Below are positions 35,573 to 45,840 of a DNA stretch of 64,000 bases, in pieces. Position numbers and translations under genes: made by a program. The DNA lies in contig NZ_JADPKY010000132.1 in the NCBI RefSeq assembly GCF_023074185.1, forward strand, positions 372,001 to 436,000. The letters run 5' to 3'. The notes under the pieces were generated by a model. It saw nothing but the letters and a program-made list of their open reading frames with translations. It had not been told where the DNA came from and did no database searches. This DNA is from Bradyrhizobium sp. 132 (GTDB lineage: Bacteria > Pseudomonadota > Alphaproteobacteria > Rhizobiales > Xanthobacteraceae). Position 1 is the stretch's first letter, and the number at the start of each line of letters is the position of its first letter.

Positions 35573-36573
<1,001 letters not shown>

Positions 36574-36626
36574 CGTCCGCGGCGGGATTAGCGTAGGCTG
36601 GGAATAGAGAAGGCCGGGAGTTACGC

Positions 36627-38123
36627 ATGTTGAGGAAATTATCGATCGTCGCATTCGCCGTCGCGCTTGCCGTGGCCCCTTTGCCGGTGCTGGCGCAGAG
36701 CAAGAAGGACAGCGTCGTCATGGCGATGGCGCTGGAGCCACCCGGCCTCGATCCCACCAACGCCGCCGCTGCCGCGATCGCCGAAGTCACGCTCTACAAC
36801 ATCTACGAGACGCTGACCAAGATCAACGAGGATGGCACCGTCGCGCCGTTGCTGGCGGAGAGCTGGACCGCCTCGCCCGACCTGAAGACCTATACGTTCA
36901 AGCTGCGCAAGGGCGTCAAATTCCACAACGGCGAGGCGTTCGATTCCGCGGCGGTCAAGTTCTCGTTCGAGCGCAACGCTGTCGCCACCAGCACCAACAA
37001 GGACAAGAGCCTGTTCCAGGCCTTCGAGAAGGTCGATGCGCCCGACGCCGATACGGTCGTGATCTCGGTGAAATATTCCGAGCCGAACTTGCCGTTCCTG
37101 CTGGGGCAGGCGAGCGGCTCGATCGTCGAGCCGAAGAGCGCACCCACCAACGGTACGCAGCCGGTCGGCACCGGGCCTTATCAGCTCGGGGCCTGGGCCA
37201 AGGGCTCTTCGATCACACTGAACAAGTGGGCCGATTATCGCAACGCCGCCGCGATCAAGCTGTCGAAGGTGACGATCCGCTTCATTTCCGATCCGGCGGC
37301 GCAGACCGCGGCGCTGCTGTCCGGCGATGTCGATGCGTTCCCGCGCGTATCGGCCCAGCGCACTATCGCCCAGTTCAAGGCCGATCCACGCTTCAACGTC
37401 ATGGTCGGCGGCTCCCGCGCCAAGACCATCGTCGGCATCAACGAGCGCAAGAAGCCGCTCGACGACGTCCGCGTGCGCCGTGCCATCCTCGCCGCGATCG
37501 ACCGCAAGGCGATGATCGACGGCGCGGTTGACGGTTTCGGCACGCCGATCGGCAGCTTCTACGTGCCGGGCGCGCTCGGCTTCATCGACACCACCGGCAT
37601 CAACCCCTACGACCCCGAGAAGGCGAAGAAGCTGCTGGCGCAAGCGGGCATCATCACGCCGCTCGAGCTGTCGCTGAAACTTCCGCCGCCGTCCTATGCG
37701 CGGCAGGGTGGCGAGATCCTGGCGGCTCAGCTCGCGAAGGTCGGTATCATCGCCAAGATCGAAAACGTTGAATGGGCGCAGTGGCTGTCGCAGGTGTTCG
37801 CCGGCAACGGGCCGCACAATTTCGATCTCACCATCGTCAGCCATGTCGAGCCGATCGACCTCGTCAAGATCACCGAGCCGGACTACTACCTCGGCTACAA
37901 CAACGCGGCGTTCAACGCGCTTTACAAGCAGATCGTGTCGACGCCGGACGAGGCCGCCCGCGCAAAGCTTCTCGGCGATGCGCAGCGCATGCTGGCAACC
38001 GACGCAGTCTCCGGCTATTTGTACCAGCCGCAGCTGATCACCATCACCAACAAGAAGCTGAAGGGCGTCTGGAAGGACATCCCGCAGTACGAGAATGATT
38101 TCTCGACATGGGCGTGGGAGTAG
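36627..38123 (+). CDS. Peptide ABC transporter substrate-binding protein
   Basis: Periplasmic protein of 498 residues (SBP_bac_5). The Sec signal ends at VLA-QSKKD. Family landmarks are ALEPPGLDPTNA, LAESWTASPDLKTYTFKLRKGVKFHNGEAFDSAAVKFSFER and GTGPYQL. Last gene of the importer, 53 bases behind the second ATPase. A stem-loop follows the gene. Ligand unknown; opines, peptides or amides would fit the adjacent amidase. Confidence 0.9.
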   Translation: MLRKLSIVAFAVALAVAPLPVLAQSKKDSVVMAMALEPPGLDPTNAAAAAIAEVTLYNIYETLTKINEDGTVAPLLAESWTASPDLKTYTFKLRKGVKFHNGEAFDSAAVKFSFERNAVATSTNKDKSLFQAFEKVDAPDADTVVISVKYSEPNLPFLLGQASGSIVEPKSAPTNGTQPVGTGPYQLGAWAKGSSITLNKWADYRNAAAIKLSKVTIRFISDPAAQTAALLSGDVDAFPRVSAQRTIAQFKADPRFNVMVGGSRAKTIVGINERKKPLDDVRVRRAILAAIDRKAMIDGAVDGFGTPIGSFYVPGALGFIDTTGINPYDPEKAKKLLAQAGIITPLELSLKLPPPSYARQGGEILAAQLAKVGIIAKIENVEWAQWLSQVFAGNGPHNFDLTIVSHVEPIDLVKITEPDYYLGYNNAAFNALYKQIVSTPDEAARAKLLGDAQRMLATDAVSGYLYQPQLITITNKKLKGVWKDIPQYENDFSTWAWE

Positions 38124-38153
38124 GGGCTGCGTTAGCGCGGCGTCCGTTACTGT

Positions 38154-38178
38154 GCCCACTCCCCATGTGGGAGTGGGC
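38154..38178 (+). terminator. Stem-loop behind the peptide-transport operon
   Basis: GCCCACTCCC (38154-38163) pairs perfectly with GGGAGTGGGC (38169-38178) around CATGT. There is no strong T-run. Probable end of the transport operon transcript, 30 bases behind the last stop. Confidence 0.6.
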
Positions 38179-38475
38179 AGCTCCGCTGAAGAGCGGTCCA
38201 AACAAAAACCTGAAAAACAACCCCATGCACAGTAGCCGGGGATAATCATTTCAATGGTTTGCGCGTAGCGTGATTCACCGGTTTGCGCGCTGCGCGTTCC
38301 GCGATGCCATTGACCCGTCGGGCAAAACACCGGCATGATGGCATCGTCGGAGGAGGCCGCGCCCTCTTGGTTGGATTACGCCGCCTCTGATGCTCCCCCG
38401 GCTTTGAACGTTCGGAACCTTCATGCGTTAGGTCAGCGCAGGATGGCCGCATGCCGTGCGATCCGGCGCGAAGGT

Positions 38476-39465
38476 ATGCGGAGTTCGTTCTTGCTCAAAC
38501 TGTACAGGTGGCCATCCGACGATTGGCAGAACATCGGCGCGGAAATGCCGTCCGAGATCATCTGGGCTGATCTTTTGGATGCGACCGCGGAGGAAAAGCA
38601 ATTCGTCGAGCGATTGCTGAAGATACGCATTCCGTCCGCGGAGTCACTCAGCGAGATCGAGGCGTCGAGCCGCCTGATCTTCGAGCACGGCACGCTTTAT
38701 CTCAGCGCACCGGCGGTGCGGCTCAACGAGGACAACGAGGCCGAGATCACCCCGGTCGGCTTCGTCATTGGCCCGCACGTGCTGGTGACCGTTCGCTTCG
38801 CGCCGCTGCCGATCTTCGACGACATCGGCAAGCGTATCGGTTCCGATGACAGCCTGGAGAACGGCATGTGCGTGTTCACCAGCCTGATCGAGGCCATGGT
38901 CGATCGCGGGGCCGATATCCTGGAGCATCTCGGCGCGAAGGTCGACAGGCTTTCGCGGGGCGTCTTCACAGGCGGGCTCGTTCGCAGCAAGCGGCCTGTG
39001 CGCAGCAGCCGCAGGATGCGCGAGGCGCTGGAGAACATCGGGGAGTTGGCCGATCGGCTCGCAAAGGCGCGCGATGTCCTGCTGGGCGTGGGCCGCATCG
39101 CCTCGTTTGCCGGCGATGTCGGGAGTGAATGGATCACCGCCGCGTCGAAGAAGCGCCTCGAGGCCGTCTCGAAGGACGTCGTTTCGCTCGGCGACTACGA
39201 GACGCGATTGTCGGACAAAATCCAGCTTCTGCTCGATGCCGTGCTCGGCTTCATCAACATCCAGCAGAACGAGCTGTTCAAGATCCTGACGATCGTCTCG
39301 GTCGTCGGTGTGCCGCCCACGATCCTGGTCGGCATCTGGGGCATGAACTTCAAGCACATGCCGGAGCTGGACTGGACGTTCGGCTATCCGTTGGCGTGGC
39401 TCGCCATCATTGCAAGCGGCGTGCTGCCGCTGATCTGGTTCAGGCGGCGCGGCTGGTTCGAGTGA
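38476..39465 (+). CDS. CorA-family divalent metal transporter (ZntB-like)
   Basis: Membrane channel of 329 residues. A long cytoplasmic N-terminal domain is followed by two C-terminal membrane helices with the CorA signature GIWGMNFKHMPELDW between them. This GMN motif defines magnesium, cobalt or zinc selectivity. The frame stays open upstream to ATG 38335 (376 residues), but that extension uses codons rare in its neighbours (TTA, CTT, TCT, GGT), so ATG 38476 is preferred. A single gene between operons. Confidence 0.8.
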   Translation: MRSSFLLKLYRWPSDDWQNIGAEMPSEIIWADLLDATAEEKQFVERLLKIRIPSAESLSEIEASSRLIFEHGTLYLSAPAVRLNEDNEAEITPVGFVIGPHVLVTVRFAPLPIFDDIGKRIGSDDSLENGMCVFTSLIEAMVDRGADILEHLGAKVDRLSRGVFTGGLVRSKRPVRSSRRMREALENIGELADRLAKARDVLLGVGRIASFAGDVGSEWITAASKKRLEAVSKDVVSLGDYETRLSDKIQLLLDAVLGFINIQQNELFKILTIVSVVGVPPTILVGIWGMNFKHMPELDWTFGYPLAWLAIIASGVLPLIWFRRRGWFE

Positions 39466-39508
39466 AGCGGCGGCGCGGCGTCCGAAAACGATGCGCCGCT
39501 TCTCGGGA

Positions 39509-40135
39509 TCAGGCGACTTCGGCGGCGAATTTGCCGATCCAGTCGCGGGCGAGCGTCACGTCGGCTTGCGACAATTGATGGCCCGCCGGCAGGATCTTGT
39601 GTGTCACGCCCGCGCCAGCTTGCAACAGCAACTCGGCGAGCCGTGCCGAATTGCTCGCCGGCACGATCGGGTCGCCTTGCCCTGACAACAGTAGGACTGG
39701 CTTGCCCGCAAGCTCGGCCTTCGGCGGCGCGGATAGCGGCACCATCGCGCGCAGCAGGATCGCTCCTGCCAGCACATCCGGCTCCAGCAGCAACAGCGCG
39801 GCGGCGATGTTGGCACCGTTGGAGAAGCCGACCGCGACAGGCGCGGCGAGGCCGTAGCGCTGCCGTGCATCCGTGACGAAGTCGCCGAGTTCGAGCGCGC
39901 GGCGGCGAACGTCCTCCTCGTCGAACACGCCCTCGGCGAGGCGGCGGAAGAAGCGCGGCATGCCGTGCTCGAGCACGCGTCCGCGCGGCGAGAGCAGGGC
40001 CGAGCCGGGCGAGATCATCTTGCCAAGCCCGAGCAGATCGTTCTCGTCGCCGCCGGTGCCGTGCAGCAACAGGAGTGGGGGCGAGCCCGCGCTGGTCGCG
40101 GGCTCGAAACGGTGGATGAATGAATTCCCGGTCAC
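39509..40135 (-). CDS. Alpha/beta-hydrolase (phospholipase/carboxylesterase, MhqD-like)
   Basis: Hydrolase of 208 residues. The nucleophile Ser105 is in GFSNGAN, the acid is Asp155 (GQGDPIVP) and His186 completes the triad (LPAGHQLS). The oxyanion segment LLLLHGTGGDEND is near the N-terminus. Start is GTG at 40135, overlapping the stop of the dioxygenase gene as GTGA. Bacillus has similar esterases beside MhqO-type dioxygenases in quinone resistance; the same pairing here suggests aromatic or quinone detoxification. Confidence 0.85.
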   Translation of the reverse strand: MTGNSFIHRFEPATSAGSPPLLLLHGTGGDENDLLGLGKMISPGSALLSPRGRVLEHGMPRFFRRLAEGVFDEEDVRRRALELGDFVTDARQRYGLAAPVAVGFSNGANIAAALLLLEPDVLAGAILLRAMVPLSAPPKAELAGKPVLLLSGQGDPIVPASNSARLAELLLQAGAGVTHKILPAGHQLSQADVTLARDWIGKFAAEVA

Positions 40136-41070
40136 GACACCCTCTCTTCCAAATTCGGCAGGACACCCTCGATCTGCTTGCGTTGCGCTTCGAGGAAGCT
40201 CGGCAGCTTCAGGTCACGTCCCAGCGTCGCGACGGGCTCGTCGACGGCGAAACCGGGGGTATCGGTCGCGATCTCGAACAGCACGCCGCCGGGTTCGCGG
40301 AAGTAGATCGAGCGGAAGTAGTTGCGGTCCCTCTGCTCGGTCGGATGCAGGCCGTGATTGCTCACGAGCTTTTGCGCCATCTTGCCCTGCTCGGCGTCGT
40401 CGACCGCGCGGAAGGCGATGTGGTGCACGGAGCCGCCACCCTGATGCCCGCGCAAAAATCCCTTGGCCTCGTAGATGTCGACGACGCTGCCTTCGACATT
40501 ACCCGGTGCCTTGAAGCGGATCACGGAGCCTTCGCGACCGGTCTCCTTGAAGCCGAACACGTCGGTGAGGACGGCGGCCGTCTTCGCCGCGCTATCGAGC
40601 AGCAACGTCACGCCGTGGAAGCCGCGGATCGCGTGCTCGGCCGGCACGTCGCCGTTGCTCCAGCCGGGCTCGTTCTCAGCACCGGGCACGCCGACAAGCG
40701 CGAGTGCCATGCCGTCAGGGTCGGTGAACGGCAGCACGGACTCGCCAAAGCGCTTCTCCAGCGCCTCGTAAGCAACGCCCTTCTCGGTGAAGCGCTGCGT
40801 CCAATAGCCGAGCGAGCGTTGCGGCACCCGGAAGGCGGTCTGGTGCGTTTCGCCGACGCCGCGGCGCCCGGCCGGCACGCCGGCCCACGGGAAGAAGGTC
40901 AGGATGGTGCCGGGGCGGCCGGTCTCGTCACCATAATAGAAGTGGTAGGTGCCGGGATCGTCGAAATTGACCGTCTTCTTGACGAAGCGCAGGCCCAGAT
41001 CCCTGGTGTAAAACCCGAAATTCCTGATGGGATCGCCGGCAATCGCGGTGACGTGGTGCAGTCCAGACAT
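40132..41070 (-). CDS. VOC-family ring-cleaving dioxygenase (MhqO-like)
   Basis: Putative extradiol-type dioxygenase of 312 residues made of two vicinal-oxygen-chelate halves. Metal ligands are suggested by GLHHVTAIAGD at the start, HGVTLLL and HHIAFRAVDD in the middle, and REPGGVLFEIATDTPGF near 265-280. Start ATG 41070 has GGAGGA upstream on the minus strand; the reading frame continues further without a ribosome site. Divergent from a LysR gene and coupled to an esterase. Confidence 0.88.
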   Translation of the reverse strand: MSGLHHVTAIAGDPIRNFGFYTRDLGLRFVKKTVNFDDPGTYHFYYGDETGRPGTILTFFPWAGVPAGRRGVGETHQTAFRVPQRSLGYWTQRFTEKGVAYEALEKRFGESVLPFTDPDGMALALVGVPGAENEPGWSNGDVPAEHAIRGFHGVTLLLDSAAKTAAVLTDVFGFKETGREGSVIRFKAPGNVEGSVVDIYEAKGFLRGHQGGGSVHHIAFRAVDDAEQGKMAQKLVSNHGLHPTEQRDRNYFRSIYFREPGGVLFEIATDTPGFAVDEPVATLGRDLKLPSFLEAQRKQIEGVLPNLEERVS

Positions 41071-41128
41071 TGTCGTCCTCCAAAATTCGGGGAGCGGTCT
41101 TGCTCTGGCCGTCAATATCGTGCCGCTT

Positions 41129-41146
41129 TGGATTGTCGACAATCCA
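41129..41146. promoter_or_regulatory. 18-base perfect palindrome in LysR/dioxygenase intergenic region
   Basis: TGGATTGTCGACAATCCA is perfectly self-complementary. A further half site GTCTACAAT, differing in one base from GTCGACAAT, lies at 41165-41173. The 129-base divergent gap suits a LysR protein controlling its own gene and the dioxygenase-esterase pair. Confidence 0.6.
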
Positions 41147-41199
41147 TGCAAATATGACGTCTATGTCTACAATTTGGAAACAATCCCGGAGGCCTGTCC

Positions 41200-42126
41200 T
41201 TGGATAAGGTGGTCAGCCTCCGGGCCTTCGTGAAAGTTGTCGAAAGCGGCAGCTTTGCTGAGGCCGGCCGCCAGTTGCGGCTGTCCCGCTCGGCGATCAG
41301 CAAATACATCGCCGACCTCGAGGAGAGCCTCGGCGTCCAGCTCCTGAATCGGACCACGCGGCATGCGAGTCCGACCGAGAACGGCCAGCGCTATTTCGAG
41401 CGCGCGGTCGTGATCCTCTCGGAAATCGAGGCCGCCGATCAGGCGGTGACGCAAGCCCAGTCGGCGCCGCGCGGCTTGTTGCGCGTCAACGCGCCGATGT
41501 CGTTCGGCACGATGCGGCTCGGGCCGGTGCTTGCCGATTTCATGGCGCGGTATCCGGAGCTGCAGCTCCAACTGGTCCTCAGCGACGACCTGCTCGATCC
41601 CGTCCAGGACGGCTTTGACGTGACGTTGCGGATCGCGGAATTGGAGTCCTCGAGCCTGATCGCGCGGAAAATCATGCCGGTGGCGCGCATGATCTGCGCT
41701 TCGCCCGATTATCTCGCACGTCACGGCACGCCAAAACATCCGCAGGATCTGCGCGAGCACGCCTCGCTGACCTACGGCTTCCTGCTCACGGGCAATCAGT
41801 GGAAGCTGACCGGCGCCGATGGCGATCACTGGATCCAGCCGGCCTGGTCGCTCTGCGTCAATAATGCCGAGGTGCTGCGCGACGTCGCAATCAAGGGCAG
41901 GGGGCTAGCGCTGCTCCCCGAATTCATCGCCGCCGATGCCTTGAGGAAGGGCGAGCTGCGGACGGTGCTGGACGACTATTCAGCGCCGCCGCTCGCGCTC
42001 TATGCGGTGTATCCGCCGACCCGGCACCTGTCGGTGAAGGTGCGGTTGTTCATCGACTTTCTGGTCGAACGCTTTGGGCGAGAGGACGACGAAGCAGGCG
42101 AGCGCAAACCCGCCGCGGCCAGTTGA
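41200..42126 (+). CDS. LysR-family transcriptional regulator
   Basis: Regulator of 308 residues. N-terminal winged helix: LRAFVKVVESGSFAEAGRQLRLSRSAISKYIADLEESLGVQLLNRTTR. The effector domain spans about 90-295. TTG at 41200 follows GGAGG and gives LDKVVSLRAFVKVV, a normal LysR opening. Divergent from the MhqO-like gene, which it probably controls, perhaps in response to quinones or phenols. Confidence 0.88.
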   Translation: MDKVVSLRAFVKVVESGSFAEAGRQLRLSRSAISKYIADLEESLGVQLLNRTTRHASPTENGQRYFERAVVILSEIEAADQAVTQAQSAPRGLLRVNAPMSFGTMRLGPVLADFMARYPELQLQLVLSDDLLDPVQDGFDVTLRIAELESSSLIARKIMPVARMICASPDYLARHGTPKHPQDLREHASLTYGFLLTGNQWKLTGADGDHWIQPAWSLCVNNAEVLRDVAIKGRGLALLPEFIAADALRKGELRTVLDDYSAPPLALYAVYPPTRHLSVKVRLFIDFLVERFGREDDEAGERKPAAAS

Positions 42127-42136
42127 CCGGACGCTG

Positions 42137-44812
42137 TTAGGCCGGCCGGAGCAATTCGTCCAGCGCGCTCATCGAGGCCTGCCGAAGCGCGACCAGCTCG
42201 CTGGCGGCACTCTGGCATTCGAACGGTGACATCGTGGCTGCTGCCAGCTCGATCTCGCGGCAGCGCTCGAACAGGCGGACGAGGCCGAGCGCGCTCGCGG
42301 CGCTGCCGAGTTGATGCGCGCAACGCGCGAACTGCGTGTGTTCGCCAATCTCGGCGGCCTTGGCGATGTCGCCGATCAGTTGCTCGCTCGTTTGATGCAG
42401 AAGCCGGCGGAGCTTTTCGATTTGCGCGGCGCCCAGCAGCTCCTTCTGGTCGTCGATGAAATGCCGGTCGATCAACGCGCCCGCGGCAAGTTGCACTGCT
42501 GCCGGCTCGTCCCGCGGTTCGTCCTCGATCGCCTCGCGCAGCGCATTGATCAGGATAGGCTTGCTGACGATCTTGGCGATGCCTGCCCCTGCAAGCCGTT
42601 CGCGGGCGCGGCGCGACACGTCGGCCGTCACGGCGATGATGCGCGGCATTCTCGGCAGACCAAGCCTGCCGATCCGTGACGCCGCCTCCACGCCGTCCAT
42701 GTCGGGCATGTGCAGATCCATCAGGATGATGTCGAACGCCTGGTCGCGGGCGAGTGCGATAGCCGACGCGCCGTTCGTGGCGATCGTGGGGTGATGGCCG
42801 AGCCTCTTCAGCATGGCTTCGCCGACCTCGCAATTGACGGGATCGTCGTCGACCAGCAGCACGCGAAGCTGCCGCGATGATGGCTGAACCGCGCCTTGTG
42901 CGATGCCGCTCGCGGCAATACCGAGCGGCACTTCAAGCATGAATGAGCTGCCTGCACCCGGCGTGCTCGCCACCGTCAACTCGCCGCGCATCAGGCGGGT
43001 AAGGCGGCGTGCGATTGCGAGCCCCAGGCCGGTGCCGCCGAACCGCCGCGCGATGCTGTCGTCGGCCTGGACGAAATCCTCGAAAATCCGCTCGTGCATG
43101 TCGGGCGCGATGCCGATGCCGGTATCGCGAACGGTGATGCGCAGCAGGGCACGATCGTCATGATGCTCGGCGGCGGCGTTCAGGCCGATGCCGCCGCGCG
43201 GGGTGAACTTGATCGCGTTGCCGATCAAATTGAGCAGGATGCGATTGAGCCGCACGGGATCGCCGTGCACCGAGGTATTGACTGTCGCATCGCAGGCGAG
43301 GTCGAAGGTCAGTCCCTTGCCGAAGGCCTGCGGCCGCATCAGATCGACGGCCGTTTCGATGAGCTGGTCGAGCCGGAAATCACGCGTTTCCAGAGTTTCG
43401 GCGCTGGCCTCCAGGCGTGCATATTCCAGGATGGCATCGACCAGCGCGATCAGCGTTTCCCCCGACGCAGCCGCGGTCGTGAGGCCGCGCCGCTGCGCTT
43501 CACCGAGGCTGCCGTCGTCGAGCAGTTGCAGCACGCCCATGACGCCGTTCAACGGCGTGCGCAGCTCGTGGCTGACGACCGCGAGAAAGCGCGATTTTGT
43601 CTCGTTGGCCGCCACCGCCGCGCTGCGCGCGCGCTCGGCGGCGTCGTGCTCGGCAAGCGCCTGGTCTCGGGTCTTCTCCAGCTCCGAGGTGCGCTCGATC
43701 ACCTTGCGTTCGAGTGTCGCATAGGATTCGCGCAAGTGAGCGGCCATCCGGTTGAACTGATCGCCGAGCGCCTCCAGCTCGTCGCCGGTCTTGATCGCGA
43801 GCCGCAGGCCGAGGTCGCCGCTCTCGATCCGCCGCGCGCCCTGCGTCAGGATCTGGATCGGCACGGTCATGCGCCGGCTGAGAAACAAAGAGACGAGCAC
43901 CGCACAGGCCAGCAGAATGACCAGGAGAAATGTCGAACGTCCGATCGATGCATAGATCGGCTCGTAGGCTTCGCTGAGCGGGAGCTCGACGAACACCAGC
44001 CAGCCCAGTGAAGGGACCGTCGCATAGGTCGACAGCACGCGTTGACCGGACAGATCCTCCTTGACCAGGCCGCCCGAGGGCGGCCCCACGCCATCGAGTG
44101 CGGCGCGGACGTCCGCATGGCTGGAGAGGTCGCTGCGACGCAGTGCCGGCCACAAATCGGGATGTGCGATCAACACCCCCATCCGATCGACCACGTAGGC
44201 CTTGCCGGTGTTGCCCACCCTGATTCCGGCGACGAGGTCCCAGATGAAGCGAAGATTGACCTCGGCGACAATCACATTCGGCGCGAGGCCCGTTCCGCGT
44301 GTGGCAAGCGTCATGAACGGCTCGGTGTCACCGAGGAAGTAGACCGGTCCGTAATAGGCGCGGCTTTCGTTGGCGCCGCGAAAGGCGGGCAAGGTGGAGA
44401 GATCGGCCTTGCTGCCGATCCTGTCCGCGACACGGCGCGACACGCGCACCTGCTCGCGGCCCTGCGCGTCGAGCTCGGCGATTTCCGCGATCGCGGGCGA
44501 GAGACGCAGGAGGCGGATGGCGTTCAGACGATCGTCCTCGTTCGTGGACAGCTCGGGGGGCAGGCGGGAGAGCCATCTGATCTGGCTTTCGATCTGGCCG
44601 ATGAACTGGCCGATCTGAATGGCCGCGGACGCTGCCTGCTCGCGCTGGGTCGCCGCCAGAAGCTGCTTCTGCTCGCGATATGAGAACCAGACGTCCAAGC
44701 CGGTGTTGATGGCAAGCGCGGCGAAGGCGAGGGCGGCGATCGAGTAGAGGTATTTTCGGAACAGCCGGCCGGGAGGTGTCCGCAAATGTCCGTGGTCGAT
44801 CGTCTCGTTCAC
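42137..44812 (-). CDS. Hybrid sensor histidine kinase (dCache-HAMP-HisKA-HATPase-REC-HPt)
   Basis: Membrane kinase of 891 residues. Order: first membrane helix about 22-42, periplasmic dCache-like sensor about 45-290, second helix about 293-312, HAMP 313-365, coiled linker, HisKA with His415 (VVSHELRTPLNG), HATPase with NLIGNAIKF, DTGIGI and FGGTGLGLAI, receiver with Asp699 (ILMDLHMPD; acidic pocket 655-657; Lys751), and C-terminal HPt with His833 (CAHQLGSAA). The layout is that of TorS/ArcB-like phosphorelay proteins. The start overlaps the stop of an orphan binding-protein gene (ATGA). No response regulator with an output domain lies next to it, so the relay target is elsewhere. Confidence 0.92.
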   Translation of the reverse strand: MNETIDHGHLRTPPGRLFRKYLYSIAALAFAALAINTGLDVWFSYREQKQLLAATQREQAASAAIQIGQFIGQIESQIRWLSRLPPELSTNEDDRLNAIRLLRLSPAIAEIAELDAQGREQVRVSRRVADRIGSKADLSTLPAFRGANESRAYYGPVYFLGDTEPFMTLATRGTGLAPNVIVAEVNLRFIWDLVAGIRVGNTGKAYVVDRMGVLIAHPDLWPALRRSDLSSHADVRAALDGVGPPSGGLVKEDLSGQRVLSTYATVPSLGWLVFVELPLSEAYEPIYASIGRSTFLLVILLACAVLVSLFLSRRMTVPIQILTQGARRIESGDLGLRLAIKTGDELEALGDQFNRMAAHLRESYATLERKVIERTSELEKTRDQALAEHDAAERARSAAVAANETKSRFLAVVSHELRTPLNGVMGVLQLLDDGSLGEAQRRGLTTAAASGETLIALVDAILEYARLEASAETLETRDFRLDQLIETAVDLMRPQAFGKGLTFDLACDATVNTSVHGDPVRLNRILLNLIGNAIKFTPRGGIGLNAAAEHHDDRALLRITVRDTGIGIAPDMHERIFEDFVQADDSIARRFGGTGLGLAIARRLTRLMRGELTVASTPGAGSSFMLEVPLGIAASGIAQGAVQPSSRQLRVLLVDDDPVNCEVGEAMLKRLGHHPTIATNGASAIALARDQAFDIILMDLHMPDMDGVEAASRIGRLGLPRMPRIIAVTADVSRRARERLAGAGIAKIVSKPILINALREAIEDEPRDEPAAVQLAAGALIDRHFIDDQKELLGAAQIEKLRRLLHQTSEQLIGDIAKAAEIGEHTQFARCAHQLGSAASALGLVRLFERCREIELAAATMSPFECQSAASELVALRQASMSALDELLRPA

Positions 44813-45840
44813 TCGCGGATCTCGTCGGCGCGTGCGAGCAGCGTGAATGGGATCGTCAAATCCAGCGCGCGGGCGACCGTGCGGTTGATCAGGAGCTCGT
44901 ATTTCCGCGGCGATTGCACCGGAAGATCGCCGGCCTTGGTGCCGCGCAGGATGAGATCGACATAGTCGGCTGAGCGCACTTCAAGCGTCGGCCCATAGCT
45001 CATCAGCCCGCCCGCATCCATGAAATAATGGAACGGGTAAATCGTGGGCACGCGGTATTTCGCGGTTGCCGCGACGATCGCCTGCCGGTTGACCACCAGG
45101 AAGCTGTCGACGAGCGCGATCATCGCCGCCCTTGGCGGTTCGGAAAAGCGGCTGATCGCCCCGTCGATGTCCGCTGCCGTGCTGACGGGCGCGAGCACCA
45201 CCGCCACTCCGGACGCCGCGGCTTCTTGTTCGAGGGAGTCGAGGTAGAATCGTCCGGCGCCGGGCGTGGTCGCCGGATTGAACAGGACACCAACGCGCGC
45301 GATATCCGGCACGGCCTCCCGGACGAGCTGAAGCCATTTGCCGCCCATCTCGGCGGTGCTGCTGGTGAAGCCTGTGACGTTGCCGCCGGGATGTGCGAGG
45401 CTTTGGACGAAGCCATTGCCGACAGGGTCATTCGAGGTCGCGAAGACGATCGGGATGGTTTTGGTGACTGCGAGGACGGCCCCGGTTTCGACTGTCGAGC
45501 CGGTCAGGATCACGTCCGGCTTAAGCTCGAGCAACTCCTGGACCGCGGTCTTCAGTCTATCCGGTGCGCCGAAAGTCGAACGGAGCTCGAAGCGGAAATT
45601 GACGCCTTCGACCCAACCTCGCTGCCTCAAGCCCACGATGAGGCCACCCAGGCGAGAGGTCGGGCTGTCGATCATGCTTCTTCTGGTCAATTCGTCGTCG
45701 AGCCGCAATGCGGTCAGCGATGCGACCACCCGCATGCGATCAGATGTTGCGCCGAGCGCCAGCCATCCCGCAGCGGTTGTGCCCGCAAGGCGAATGAACC
45801 CGCGGCGATCGACCGCGAGAGCGGAAGGCCGTTCGGTCAT
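44809..45840 (-). CDS. ABC-type substrate-binding protein (PF04392-like), orphan, coupled to sensor kinase
   Basis: Exported binding protein of 343 residues. The N-terminus has DRRGFIRLAGTTAAGWLALGA, a twin-arginine-like motif (RRGFI) before a hydrophobic stretch, so Tat export is possible. Core stretches LKPDVILTGSTVETGAVLAVTKTIPIVFATSNDPVGNGFVQSLAHPGGNVTGFTS match the ABC_sub_bind family. No permease or ATPase is nearby. The stop overlaps the sensor kinase start by 4 bases, which points to a sensory rather than transport role: ligand capture and presentation to the kinase's periplasmic domain. Start at 45840; an upstream ATG at 45903 adds 21 residues ahead of the signal. Confidence 0.83.
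   Translation of the reverse strand: MTERPSALAVDRRGFIRLAGTTAAGWLALGATSDRMRVVASLTALRLDDELTRRSMIDSPTSRLGGLIVGLRQRGWVEGVNFRFELRSTFGAPDRLKTAVQELLELKPDVILTGSTVETGAVLAVTKTIPIVFATSNDPVGNGFVQSLAHPGGNVTGFTSSTAEMGGKWLQLVREAVPDIARVGVLFNPATTPGAGRFYLDSLEQEAAASGVAVVLAPVSTAADIDGAISRFSEPPRAAMIALVDSFLVVNRQAIVAATAKYRVPTIYPFHYFMDAGGLMSYGPTLEVRSADYVDLILRGTKAGDLPVQSPRKYELLINRTVARALDLTIPFTLLARADEIRE

Noticed and set aside
38335..38475. 47-codon N-terminal extension of the CorA-like protein
   Set aside because: Codons TTA, CTT, TCT and GGT are unlike the neighbouring genes and no good ribosome site precedes ATG 38335; kept only as an alternative.
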